A stretch of 64,000 nucleotides of DNA from JACKBK01 sp963707275. Its GTDB lineage: Bacteria; Chloroflexota; Anaerolineae; JAAEKA01. The notes below the pieces were generated by a model. It searched no databases. It worked only from the letters and a program-made list of their open reading frames with translations, and was not told the origin of the DNA. Shown piece by piece: positions 56,186 to 64,000 of this stretch. The position numbers were made by a program, and so were the translations under genes. The DNA is taken from positions 62,001 through 126,000 of the forward strand of contig CAVPPH010000015.1 of the NCBI GenBank assembly GCA_963707275.1, written 5' to 3'. Numbering within the stretch: the stretch's first letter is position 1; each line of letters starts with the position of its first letter.

Positions 56186-57871
56186 TTGCAACCCATTGGT
56201 AATCATCCTACCGGCCAGCCGGCCAGGCCGCTGCGCATCATCCCGCTGGGCGGCGTCGGCGAAATCGGCAAGAACATGATGGTGCTCGAATACGACGAGC
56301 GCCTGCTGGTGATCGACGCCGGGCTGATGTTCCCCGAAAGCGACATGTACGGCGTCGACATCGTCATCCCCGACATCGCCTACCTGGTGGAGCGCGCCGA
56401 GCAGGTGGAAGGGATCATCCTGACCCACGGCCACGAAGACCACATCGGCGCGCTGCCCTACGTGCTTGCAGCAGATCGACGTCCCGGTGTTCGGCACCCG
56501 CCTGACGCTGGGCCTGGCTGAGGTCAAGCTGCGCCAGCACGGCCTGCTCAACGACGCCCAGCTCCACACCATCACTCCGGACGACGTGCTGGAGCTTGGC
56601 CCCTTCACCGTCGAGTTCTTCCACGTCTGCCATTCGATCCCCGACTCGGTGGGTGTCGCCGTCACCACGCCGGTCGGGTCTGTGGTCCATTCCTCTGACT
56701 ACAAGTTCGACCAGCACCCGGTCGACGGCCGGCTGACCGACTTTGCCAAGCTGCAGGCGCTGGGCGAGCGCGGCGTGTTGCTGCTGCTCTCCGACTCCAC
56801 CAACGCCGAGGTGGAGGGCTTCACCCCTTCGGAGCGCGAGCTGGAAGACAGCCTGGACCGCATCTTTGCGCACTGCCGAAGGCCGCATCTTCGTCGCCAC
56901 CTTCGCCTCCAACATCTCCCGCGTCGGTCAGGTGTCTCGCGCTGGCGCGTCGCGCACGGGCGGCGGCTGGGGCTGGTGGGCCGCTCGATGCGCGACAACG
57001 CGCGCATGGCGACCCGGCTGGACTACCTGGACGTGGAACCGGGCGAGCTGCTGACCTATCGAGCAGATGGAACAGCTGCCCGGCAGCGAGGTGGTGATCG
57101 TCTGCACCGGCACCCAGGGTGAGCCGACCTCTGCCCTGGTGCGCATGAGCATGGAGGAGCACCGCAGTCAACATCCGCACCGGCGACACCGTCGTCCTCT
57201 CCTCCGCGCCGATCCCCGGCAACGAGGAACTGATCAACCGCACCATCGACAACCTGTTTCGGCTGGGCGCCGACGTGATCTACAGCGAGCTGGCCCACGT
57301 CCACGTCAGCGGCCACGGCAGCCGGGAAGATCACAAGATGATGATCAACCTGGTGCGCCCCCAATACTTCATCCCCATCCACGGCGAGTACCGCCATCTG
57401 GTGCTGCACAGCCGGCTGGCCGCAGTCGATGGGCATCCCTGAGGAGAACATCTTCGTGGTCGAGAGCGGCCAGGTCATGGAGTTCGACCCCGACTGGCGT
57501 CTATCGCCGGCCGAGCAGGTCACCGAGGGCCACGTGCTGGTCGACGGCCTGGGCGTGGGCGACATCGGCCACGTCGTGCTGCGCGACCGCCGCCATCTGT
57601 CCCAGGACGGCTTCGTGGTTGCCGTAGCGGTGGTGGACCAGACGTACAGGCCAGGTTGATCGGCGAGCCAGAGATCCTGACGCGCGGCGTCGTCTACGTG
57701 CGCAACTCGGAGGATCTGATGGAAAAGGCCCGAGCCAGCGTACGCGGCGCGCTGGGCCACGCCGGCCCGCCCTCGGCCCTCAGCAACAAGATCAAGGACG
57801 CACTGGCCGAGTTGATCCACAAGGAAACTGGCCGCCGCCCCATGGTTCTGCCGGTGGTGCTGGAAGTCTGA
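56186..57871 (+). CDS. rnj: Ribonuclease J, several frameshifts
   Basis: About 560 residues when five or more indels are bridged. The N-terminus is LRIIPLGGVGEIGKNMMVLE. The metallo-beta-lactamase motif is HGHEDHIGALPYV. Further parts in order are VPVFGTRLTLGLAEVKL, FFHVCHSIPDSVGVAVTTP, HSSDYKFDQHPVDGRL, LLLLSDSTNAEVEGFTPSE, TGTQGEPTSALVRMS, YFIPIHGEYRHLVLH, GIPEENIFVVESGQVMEFDP and the C-terminal KETGRRPMVLPVVLEV. The first shift is visible at YVL near 56467, where a T seems inserted before GCAGCAGATC. It is a 5'-3' exo/endoribonuclease for RNA processing. I suggest a TTG start at 56186 with AGGAG before it. Confidence 0.9.
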
Positions 57872-58015
57872 CGGGGCGACAGCGCGACATAATCTTTTCG
57901 CTGACATAACTCTTTGCATAATGCCGGCATATCCGTTCTGTGCTATAATCACGGCACATCCGTTCTACGGTCAGTCCGGCCAGACAGCATTCCAGACGCT
58001 CCGCAAACTCACGAG

Positions 58016-60570
58016 ATGGCTAAGCGACGCACCACCACCAAGAGCAAGGGCAGCAAGATCGACCTCGGCGTACTGCGCCAGGGGGAGGTCTGGAGCATCG
58101 TGCTGATTCTGGTCGGGGTCGTCACTTTGTTGAGCTCTGGTCTCGGCGCAGACAGGGCAGCATCACCGACTGGTGGACATCGCAGTTGCGAACGTTGGTG
58201 GGCGGCGGTGTGCTTTATGCTGAGCCTGCTGCTGATCGGCTTCGGCGTCTGGGGCGTGCTGCGCAGCCTCGACCGGATGCAGGACGTGCCGTGGTATCGC
58301 CCGGCCGGCGCGCTGCTCTTCTTCCTGGTCCTTGTCACCATCCTGCACATGGACGGCTCTATCAGCCAGGGCCAGGCGCTCGCCATGGGACAGAACGGCG
58401 AGGGTGGCGGCGTGGTGGGCTATGCGCTCAGCGAAACGCTCATCAACGGCCTGGGCTACACGCTGGCATGGATCGTGCTGATCCTGCTGGCGCTGGTCGC
58501 GCTCATGCTGTGGCTGGGACCGCTGATCCTGGCCGGCGGCACGTTGGCCAGCTGTCATGCTGCTACAACGCCGCGATGATCGCGATCTGCAACCAGCCCA
58601 ACCTCAACGGATCGCTGGGCATGCCGCAACAAGGTCCTCCGCTGCCCACCGGCGAGCCGTCGGCCTGGCACGCGCTGCTGATGCGCCTCGGGCTGCGCCA
58701 GGCTCCAGCACAGATCCTTCGACGAGCCGCCGCTGGTGATCGGCGGCAACGGCGTCGCGGCTGATCGCACCGCCGCCCGCATCGTCGCGACAAGCACCAG
58801 TGGCGACCTCGGAACAGACCGTCGCTGGCCTGTCGCGCGGTCCTGCGCCCGGCTCCGCCGACACGCTGATCCCGCGCATCATCGGCAGCGGCCAGACGTG
58901 GCGCCTGCCCAACATGACTGAGATTCTCGACGAAGCAGAGGAGGTGGAGATCCAGTACGGCGACATCAAGGATCGGGCGCGCATCATCGAGCAGACCCTG
59001 GCCGACTTCGGCGTGCCGGTGCGAGTGGTCGAGGCCAATCCGGGGCCGGCCGTTACCCAGTTCGGCCTGCAGCCCGGCTACCGCGAACGCCGCCGCCGCG
59101 CGACGAGATGCGCCGCGAGGCCGAGGAGACTCCTGCAGCCAGCGCGGCTACGGCTCGTCGCGCCGCCCTATCACCGATGAGCTGATCAAGGAGGTGATGG
59201 ACGAAGAGGTCAGCAAGTACGAGCGGGTCAAGATCAAGGTCTCCAAGATCCAGGCGCTCACCAACGATCTGGCGCTTGGCGCTCTCGGCCTCACCGATCC
59301 GCATCGAAGCGCCGGTGCCGGGCCGTCCCCTGGTGGGCCTGGAAGTTCCCAACACTCAGAAGGCGCTGGTTTCCCTGCGCGGCGTGCTGGAGTCGGACAC
59401 CTTCCGCCAGATGAACGCCGCGCTGCGCATCGCTCTGGGACAGGACACCGCCGGCCAGGCCGCGGTGGCCGACCTGGCGCGGATGCCGCACCTGCTGATC
59501 GCCGGCGCGACCGGCTCCGGCAAGTCGGTCTGCGTCAACGCCATCATCGCCACCCTGCTGTTGACCCACACGCCCGACACGCTGCGTTTCCTGATGATCG
59601 ACCCCAAGATGGTCGAGCTGACCACCTACAACGGCATCCCGCACCTGCTGTCGCCGGTAGTGGTGGAGTTGGATCGCACCGTACCACTGCTGCGCTGGGC
59701 GACCGGCGAGATGGATCGGCGCTACAAGCTATTTGCCAAGGAGGGCGCCCGCAACCTGGAAGCCTTCAACGCCAAGGCCGTCAAGCAGGGCGAGCAGATT
59801 CTGCCCTACATCATCCTGGTCATCGACGAGCTGGCCGACCTGATGATGTCTGCGCCCGATGACGTGGAGCGCTACGTCTGCCGCCTGGCGCAGATGGCGC
59901 GAGCGACCGGCATCCACCTGATTCTGGCAACCCAGCGCCCCAGCGTCGATGTGGTCACCGGCCTGATCAAGGCCAACTTCCCGTCCCGCATCGCCTTCGC
60001 CGTCACCAGCCAGATCGACAGCCGCGTCATCCTGGACACGCCTGGCGCCGAGTCACTGCTGGGCCGCGGCGACATGCTGTTCATGCGGCCCGACAGCAGC
60101 AAGCTGGAGCGGCTGCAAGGCGGCTTCGTCTCCGACACGGAGCTGGAGCGGCTGGTGCGCTACTGGAAGGGCGTTCGGTGATCGTGGAAGGCGACGGATA
60201 CGGGCGGGCTGTCCATACCCGGCGGGATGCCGCCGATATCGGTGCGCCCCGAGGACATCGTACAGGCGCCGCTGTGGGAGGACATGATTGCAGCAGCAGC
60301 GGCAGGCGCAGCAAGAAGACGACCTGTACGACGATGCGGTCGAAGTGGTGCGCAGCGCGGGCCGGGCCTCCGTGTCGCTGCTGCAACGCCGCCTGCGTAT
60401 CGGCTACAGCCGCGCCGCGCGCCTGATCGACCTGCTGGAGGAGCGGGGCGTCGTCGGACCCGACCAGGGCGGCAGCCTCGGCCGCGAGGTTTATCTGGGC
60501 GATGAAGAACCGAGTCGTTGCGGCGCCGGCAGCCAAGGAAGACCGCGCGCCGTGGGATGACGAGGAATAA
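58016..60570 (+). CDS. ftsK: FtsK/SpoIIIE DNA translocase, several frameshifts
   Basis: About 850 residues across fragments in three frames. The N-terminus has four membrane segments (VWSIVLILVGVVTLLSSGLG, VCFMLSLLLIGFGVWGVL, GALLFFLVLVTILHM, WIVLILLALVALMLWLGPL). The alpha domain holds RARIIEQTLADFGVPVRVVE and NPGPAVTQFGL. The RecA-like motor has HLLIAGATGSGKSVCVNAII (Walker A), LRFLMIDPKMVELTTYNGIP, ILPYIILVIDELADLMM (Walker B) and LILATQRPSVDVVTG. A gamma winged helix, SLLQRRLRIGYSRAARLIDL, lies near the end. It pumps DNA at the division septum. The start ATG 58016 follows a -10-like TATAAT near 57944. Frame breaks near 58150, 58560, 58715, 59085, 59280 and 60230 are likely sequence errors. 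Confidence 0.9.
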
Positions 60571-60663
60571 TTGCTCACCCATGCCCTACGGGACCTTTGC
60601 AGTTTGAGATAGTGAAGTCAATTCACTGGGTTGCCCTGTCACTAATGGGCGAGGAGGTACGCC

Positions 60664-61314
60664 ATGTTGCAACAAAAGCTATATCATACACCTCAAGAAT
60701 ATCTTGATTGGAACGCCAGGCTGAGACCAAGAGCGAGTACTTCAACGGCGAGATCTATGCGCTGGCCGGCGCCAGTCCGCGCCACACAGTGATTGCAGCT
60801 AATGTCATCGTGAGCTTTGGCATCCAGTTCAAGGGCCGGTCATGCACTGTTCACACCGGTGATCTGCGCGTCAAGGTCAATCCGACCGGCCTGTACACGT
60901 ATCCTGATGTGGTAGTCGTCTGCGGACAGCCGCGGTTCGACGACGCGCACAAGGACACGTTGTTGAACCCGACGCTCATCGTGGAAGTCCTGTCCGAGTC
61001 CACCGAAGCCTACGACCGCACGGGCAAGTTCGATCACTATCGCACGCTAGAGTCGCTGACCGACTACTTGCTTATCTCGCAAGAGAAAGCCTGGATCGAA
61101 CACCGCGCCCGCCAGTCTGACATCAAATGGCTGACCGGCTACTACATGGGTCTTGAAACTGTCGTGCCGCTGCCGTCCATCGGCTGCGAACTGACGGCTG
61201 GCCGATGTCTACGACAAGATCGACTGGCCCGACGAGTCATCGGCACACGGCTGGATGCGGGCTGTGAAAGAACCTGTTGAGGAGTACCAGATTGCCCACC
61301 CCGCCGCGAATTGA
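60664..61314 (+). CDS. Uma2-family (DUF820) putative endonuclease, frameshifted
   Basis: About 215 residues with two indels. ATG 60664 follows GAGGAGG. After a missing G near 60713 the frame continues QAETKSEYFNGEIYALAGAS, HTVIAANVIVSFGIQFKGRS, YTYPDVVVVCGQPRFDDAHK, LIVEVLSESTEAYDRTGKFD and HYRTLESLTDYLLISQEKAW. These are the Uma2 fold elements with PDxxV and EVLSxST, the PD-(D/E)XK-like catalytic residues. A second shift near 61200 gives DVYDKIDWPDESSAHGWMRA, ending at 61314. The family is abundant in Cyanobacteria and Chloroflexota and of unknown biological role, perhaps mobile. Confidence 0.82.
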
Positions 61315-62074
61315 ACTGACCGCCCTCCCCGACATCCCCATCATCCAGCCCGGCGACGACTTGCCGGGTATTCTTTTGCACGCCGCTCACCGTTGCGGGC
61401 TGGAATTCCACAGCGGCGACGTGCTGGTCGTCGCGCAGAAGATCATCAGCAAGGCCGAAGGACGGCTGGTGGACCTGCAAACCGTCACGCCATCGCCGGC
61501 GGCTGAGCAACTGGCCGCTGCCAGCCGCAAAGACCCGCGCATCGTTGAGCTGATCCTGCGCGAGTCCAACGAAGTGCTGCGGGTGCGCCCCGATCTGATT
61601 GTCGTCGAGCATCGCGGCGGCTTCGTCTGCGCCAACGCGGGTATCGACCAGTCAAACGCGACGCCGGCCGGCAGCGACAGCCCCGGACCGTGGGCGTTGC
61701 TCCTCCCGGAGGATTCGGACCGCTCGGCGCAGCGGCTTAGAACCGCAATCGGTGCCGCCACCGGCGCTGACATCGCGGTCATCGTCAGCGACAGCCACGG
61801 GCGCGCCTGGCGGCTGGGCACTGTCGGCGTGGCCATAGGTGTCGCCGGGCTGCACCCGCTGAGCGACCTGCGCGGCCGGCCAGATCTGGCCGGCAGACTA
61901 CTGCAAAACACCGAAGTGGGTACGGCCGACGAGATCGCCGCGTCGGCCGGCCTGCTGATGGGTCAGGCCGCAGAGGGTACGCCGGCCGTCCTGGTACGCG
62001 GCGCGGCCTTTATCACGGGTGATGGACACCTGCAAGAGATGCTGCGAACCAAAGAAAAAGACCTGTTTCGCTAG
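61292..62074 (+). CDS. cofE: Coenzyme F420-0:L-glutamate ligase
   Basis: A 260-residue CofE-like enzyme. Conserved segments are IPIIQPGDDLPGILLHAAHR, DVLVVAQKIISKAEGRLVDL, VLRVRPDLIVVEHRGGFVCA, NAGIDQSN, IAVIVSDSHGRAWRLGTVGV and AIGVAGLHPLSDLRGRPDL. The metal- and GTP-binding pattern matches CofE (QKIxSKxEG, NAGID.SN, SD..GR.WR.G). It lacks the C-terminal nitroreductase domain of mycobacterial FbiB. It adds glutamate to F420-0. The TTG at 61292 has GAGGAG at good spacing; the TTG at 61277 is an alternative. It overlaps the end of the Uma2 frame. Confidence 0.88.
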   Translation: MPTPPRIELTALPDIPIIQPGDDLPGILLHAAHRCGLEFHSGDVLVVAQKIISKAEGRLVDLQTVTPSPAAEQLAAASRKDPRIVELILRESNEVLRVRPDLIVVEHRGGFVCANAGIDQSNATPAGSDSPGPWALLLPEDSDRSAQRLRTAIGAATGADIAVIVSDSHGRAWRLGTVGVAIGVAGLHPLSDLRGRPDLAGRLLQNTEVGTADEIAASAGLLMGQAAEGTPAVLVRGAAFITGDGHLQEMLRTKEKDLFR

Positions 62075-62109
62075 CCCACCAGATGAGTTGCAAGAATATT
62101 GTGCAACGA

Positions 62110-62137
62110 TTGCCTACCCCTTAAAACTGGGTATAAT
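62110..62137 (+). promoter_or_regulatory. Promoter for the large ATPase gene
   Basis: TTGCCT (62110-62115) and TATAAT (62132-62137), 16-bp spacer. It gives a leader of about 75 bases before the ATG at 62221, which has GGAGGT just upstream. Confidence 0.65.
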
Positions 62138-62220
62138 CAGCCAGTATCACCTCAGTTCTGGAATTTCGCAGCGTCGCCTTCGGTGTCTGGCGAAGCGTCG
62201 GTTGGTTGGAGGTAAAAGCA

Positions 62221-64000
62221 ATGTCTCCACGTCTCGCAGATCGGATTAGCGCCGCGCGCTGGCGCCGCTTCATCGGTCGCGTCGGTGAGCAGACACTTTT
62301 CGAGTTTGCAATCACGGCTGATGAGCTTCCCTTCTACATCCTGCACATCTACGGCCCGGGGGGCGTCGGCAAAACCAGTCTGCTGCGCCAGTTTGCCCAG
62401 ATCTGCCAGACGCACAGCGTGGCTGCCTACACGCTGGATGCCCGCAACATCGAGCCGTCACCCGACTCGTTTTTGATTGGTCTGACACTGGCGATGGCGG
62501 CGGACCCCAACGAGTTGCCGGCCGATGTGCTGGCGCGCCGAGCTGGCCGCCAGGTCATCCTGGTGGACACCTTCGAGCTGCTGTCCCCGCTTGAAACCTG
62601 GCTACGCGATGGATTCCTGCCCCAACTGCCGGAGACCGTGCTGGTTGTGTTTGCCGGCCGCAATTCGCTCAACCCGGCCTGGCGCGCCGATCCGGGCTGG
62701 CAGCCCTTTCTGCGCACAGTGGCGTTGCGCAACCTGACCCCCGAGGAAGGGCGCAGCTATCTCCAGCAGCGCAACCTGCCCGCGGCCGAACTACAGGCCG
62801 TGCTGGAGTTCACTCACAGCTACCCGCTGGCGTTGTCGCTGGTAGCCGACATGTACGATCAGCGACCCAACTTCCAGTTCATGCCGGCCGCGGCGCCTGA
62901 TGTCATCAGGATGTTATTGGAGCAGTTTCTGCAGCGGGTGCCCGGCCCGGCCCATCGCGCTGCGTTGGAAGCCTGCGCACTGGTGCGGGTGACCACCGAA
63001 TCGCTGCTGGCCGAGATGCTCAACATGCCGCGCCCCGACGATCTGTTCGATTGGCTGCGCAGCTTGTCGTTCATCGAAACCCGGCCCGGCGGCCTCTTCC
63101 CCCACGACCTGGCGCGCGATATGCTGGTCGCCGACCTGCGCTGGCGCAATCCGGAGTGGTACAGCGAGTTGCACCGGCGGGCGCGCGTCCACTATACCCA
63201 GCATTTGGAAAGCGGGCACGGCCCTGAGCAGCAACTTGCCCTCTTTGACCTGGTATTCCTGCATCGCGACAGCGCTACCGTGCGCCCCTTTTTCGAATGG
63301 CAGACCAGCGGCCGGATGCTGCCCGACACGCTGCGCGACGCGGATGGCAGCGCTCTGCTGGAGATGGTCACGCGGCATGAAGGACCGGCCTCGGCGCAGT
63401 TGGCCGCTCACCTCCTGGAACAGCAACCTGAGAATGTGATCGTCTTTCGCGATGCCGAAGGACTGGCCATCGGTTTCGTGACCCTGGTCAACATGAACGA
63501 GCTGACGCCTGCCGATCTGGAAGTGGACTGGGCGCTGGCCAGCGCAGCGCGCTATCTGCGCCAGCACGCGGCGCCGCTTCGCGCCGGCGAGGTCGCCAGC
63601 TACTTTCGCTTCTGGATGGCCGGCGACACCTATCAGGGCGTCTCGCCGACGCAAAGCCTGATCTTCATCACCATGGTGCGGCATTATCTGACCACACCGG
63701 GACTGGCCTTCACCTTTATTCCCTGCGCCGATCCTGAGTTTTGGGCCGGGGTGTTCGGCTATGCTGATCTGGCGCGGCTGCCAACGGCTGACTTCGAGCT
63801 GGATGGCCGCCGTTTTGGCGTCTACGGCCACGACTGGCGCGTGACGCCGCCGGCCGCCTGGCTGGAATTGCTGGCCGAACGGGAAACAGCCCTGGCGCCG
63901 GAGACCGTCCAGCCGCCGCCTGCCAGCGAGCGTCTGGTCGTCCTGAGCGAGGAGGCCTTTGCCGAGGCGGTGATCGACGCGCTGCGCGATGTCTCCCGAC
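62221..64000 (+). CDS. STAND-like P-loop ATPase with unusual C-terminal region, partial
   Basis: The frame is open without interruption for about 593 residues to the window edge. The N-terminus has RFIGRVGEQTLFEFAI, Walker A IYGPGGVGKTSLLRQFA and Walker B QVILVDTFELLSPLETW. VLVVFAGRNSLNP fits sensor 1 and LTPEEGRSYLQQRNLP the helical lid, so it is an AAA+/NACHT/STAND-type NTPase. A winged-helix-like and helical region follows (LEACALVRVTTESLLAEMLN, LSFIETRPGGLFPHDLARDM). From about residue 400 there is a segment (NVIVFRDAEGLAIGFVTLVN) that looks GNAT-like. Such architecture suggests a signal-responsive regulator with the effector domain beyond the edge. The ligand and target are unknown. Confidence 0.7.
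   Translation, partial: MSPRLADRISAARWRRFIGRVGEQTLFEFAITADELPFYILHIYGPGGVGKTSLLRQFAQICQTHSVAAYTLDARNIEPSPDSFLIGLTLAMAADPNELPADVLARRAGRQVILVDTFELLSPLETWLRDGFLPQLPETVLVVFAGRNSLNPAWRADPGWQPFLRTVALRNLTPEEGRSYLQQRNLPAAELQAVLEFTHSYPLALSLVADMYDQRPNFQFMPAAAPDVIRMLLEQFLQRVPGPAHRAALEACALVRVTTESLLAEMLNMPRPDDLFDWLRSLSFIETRPGGLFPHDLARDMLVADLRWRNPEWYSELHRRARVHYTQHLESGHGPEQQLALFDLVFLHRDSATVRPFFEWQTSGRMLPDTLRDADGSALLEMVTRHEGPASAQLAAHLLEQQPENVIVFRDAEGLAIGFVTLVNMNELTPADLEVDWALASAARYLRQHAAPLRAGEVASYFRFWMAGDTYQGVSPTQSLIFITMVRHYLTTPGLAFTFIPCADPEFWAGVFGYADLARLPTADFELDGRRFGVYGHDWRVTPPAAWLELLAERETALAPETVQPPPASERLVVLSEEAFAEAVIDALRDVSR

Overview
The window is a 64-kb piece of a high-GC bacterial chromosome, apparently from an uncultured or little-studied member of the Chloroflexota (Anaerolineae/Caldilineae-like). 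This assignment is inferred from gene content: RNase J, a four-domain ribosomal protein S1, a CarD-like factor, a CofE-type F420 ligase with a Ddn-like protein, a YfhO-type membrane protein, a Uma2 endonuclease and large NTPase regulators. It was not tested by a search. I see no rRNA, no tRNA with a recognisable T-loop and no CRISPR array.

Layout. 1-2.4 kb: end of a polysaccharide locus (sugar transferase running off the left edge, GT4 glycosyltransferase). 2.5-6 kb: obgE, nadD, cobalamin adenosyltransferase and nfo on the minus strand. 6.2-10.8 kb: a TolB-like lipoprotein, an FlK-like thioesterase, an NTF2-like protein, recJ and a REP-associated transposase with its palindromic repeats. 11.1-21.8 kb: a minus-strand block of MoxR, DUF58, DUF4129, a membrane protein, two UvrD/AddAB-like helicases and a separate Fe-S PD-(D/E)XK nuclease. 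22.1-25.4 kb: a methyltransferase gene preceded by a perfect 16-bp parS site, rpsA with a long structured leader, and carD. 25.4-28.3 kb: a broken LLM oxidoreductase gene, an ISAs1-type remnant, an intact-looking IS1 element, and a truncated copy of the tail of the next gene. 28.4-34.1 kb: a giant secreted pullulanase plus alpha-amylase. 34.3-44.8 kb: a YfhO-like protein, a large protein of unknown function, a CcmC-like protein, NAD(P)HX repair, a membrane glycosyltransferase broken by REP palindromes, an M24 peptidase and a LutA-like protein. 44.9-49 kb: argJ, an aldo/keto reductase, ybaK and argH. 49-55.4 kb: cell-envelope and small enzyme genes (L,D-transpeptidase, DUF2202, Ddn-like, GNAT, MFS, DUF4097). 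55.5-64 kb: uracil-DNA glycosylase, RNase J, FtsK, Uma2, CofE and a large ATPase running off the right edge.

Many conserved genes are split by one or more frameshifts (helicase, FtsK, RNase J, Nnr, M24 peptidase, YfhO and others), while their neighbours are intact. The density in housekeeping genes points to indel errors in the sequence rather than wholesale decay, so broken genes are given here as single loci spanning their fragments. Functionally the window combines DNA maintenance (nfo, recJ, udg, helicases/nuclease, ftsK, parS), arginine biosynthesis (argJ, argH), extracellular starch breakdown, envelope remodelling and cofactor metabolism (NAD, NADPHX repair, B12, F420).
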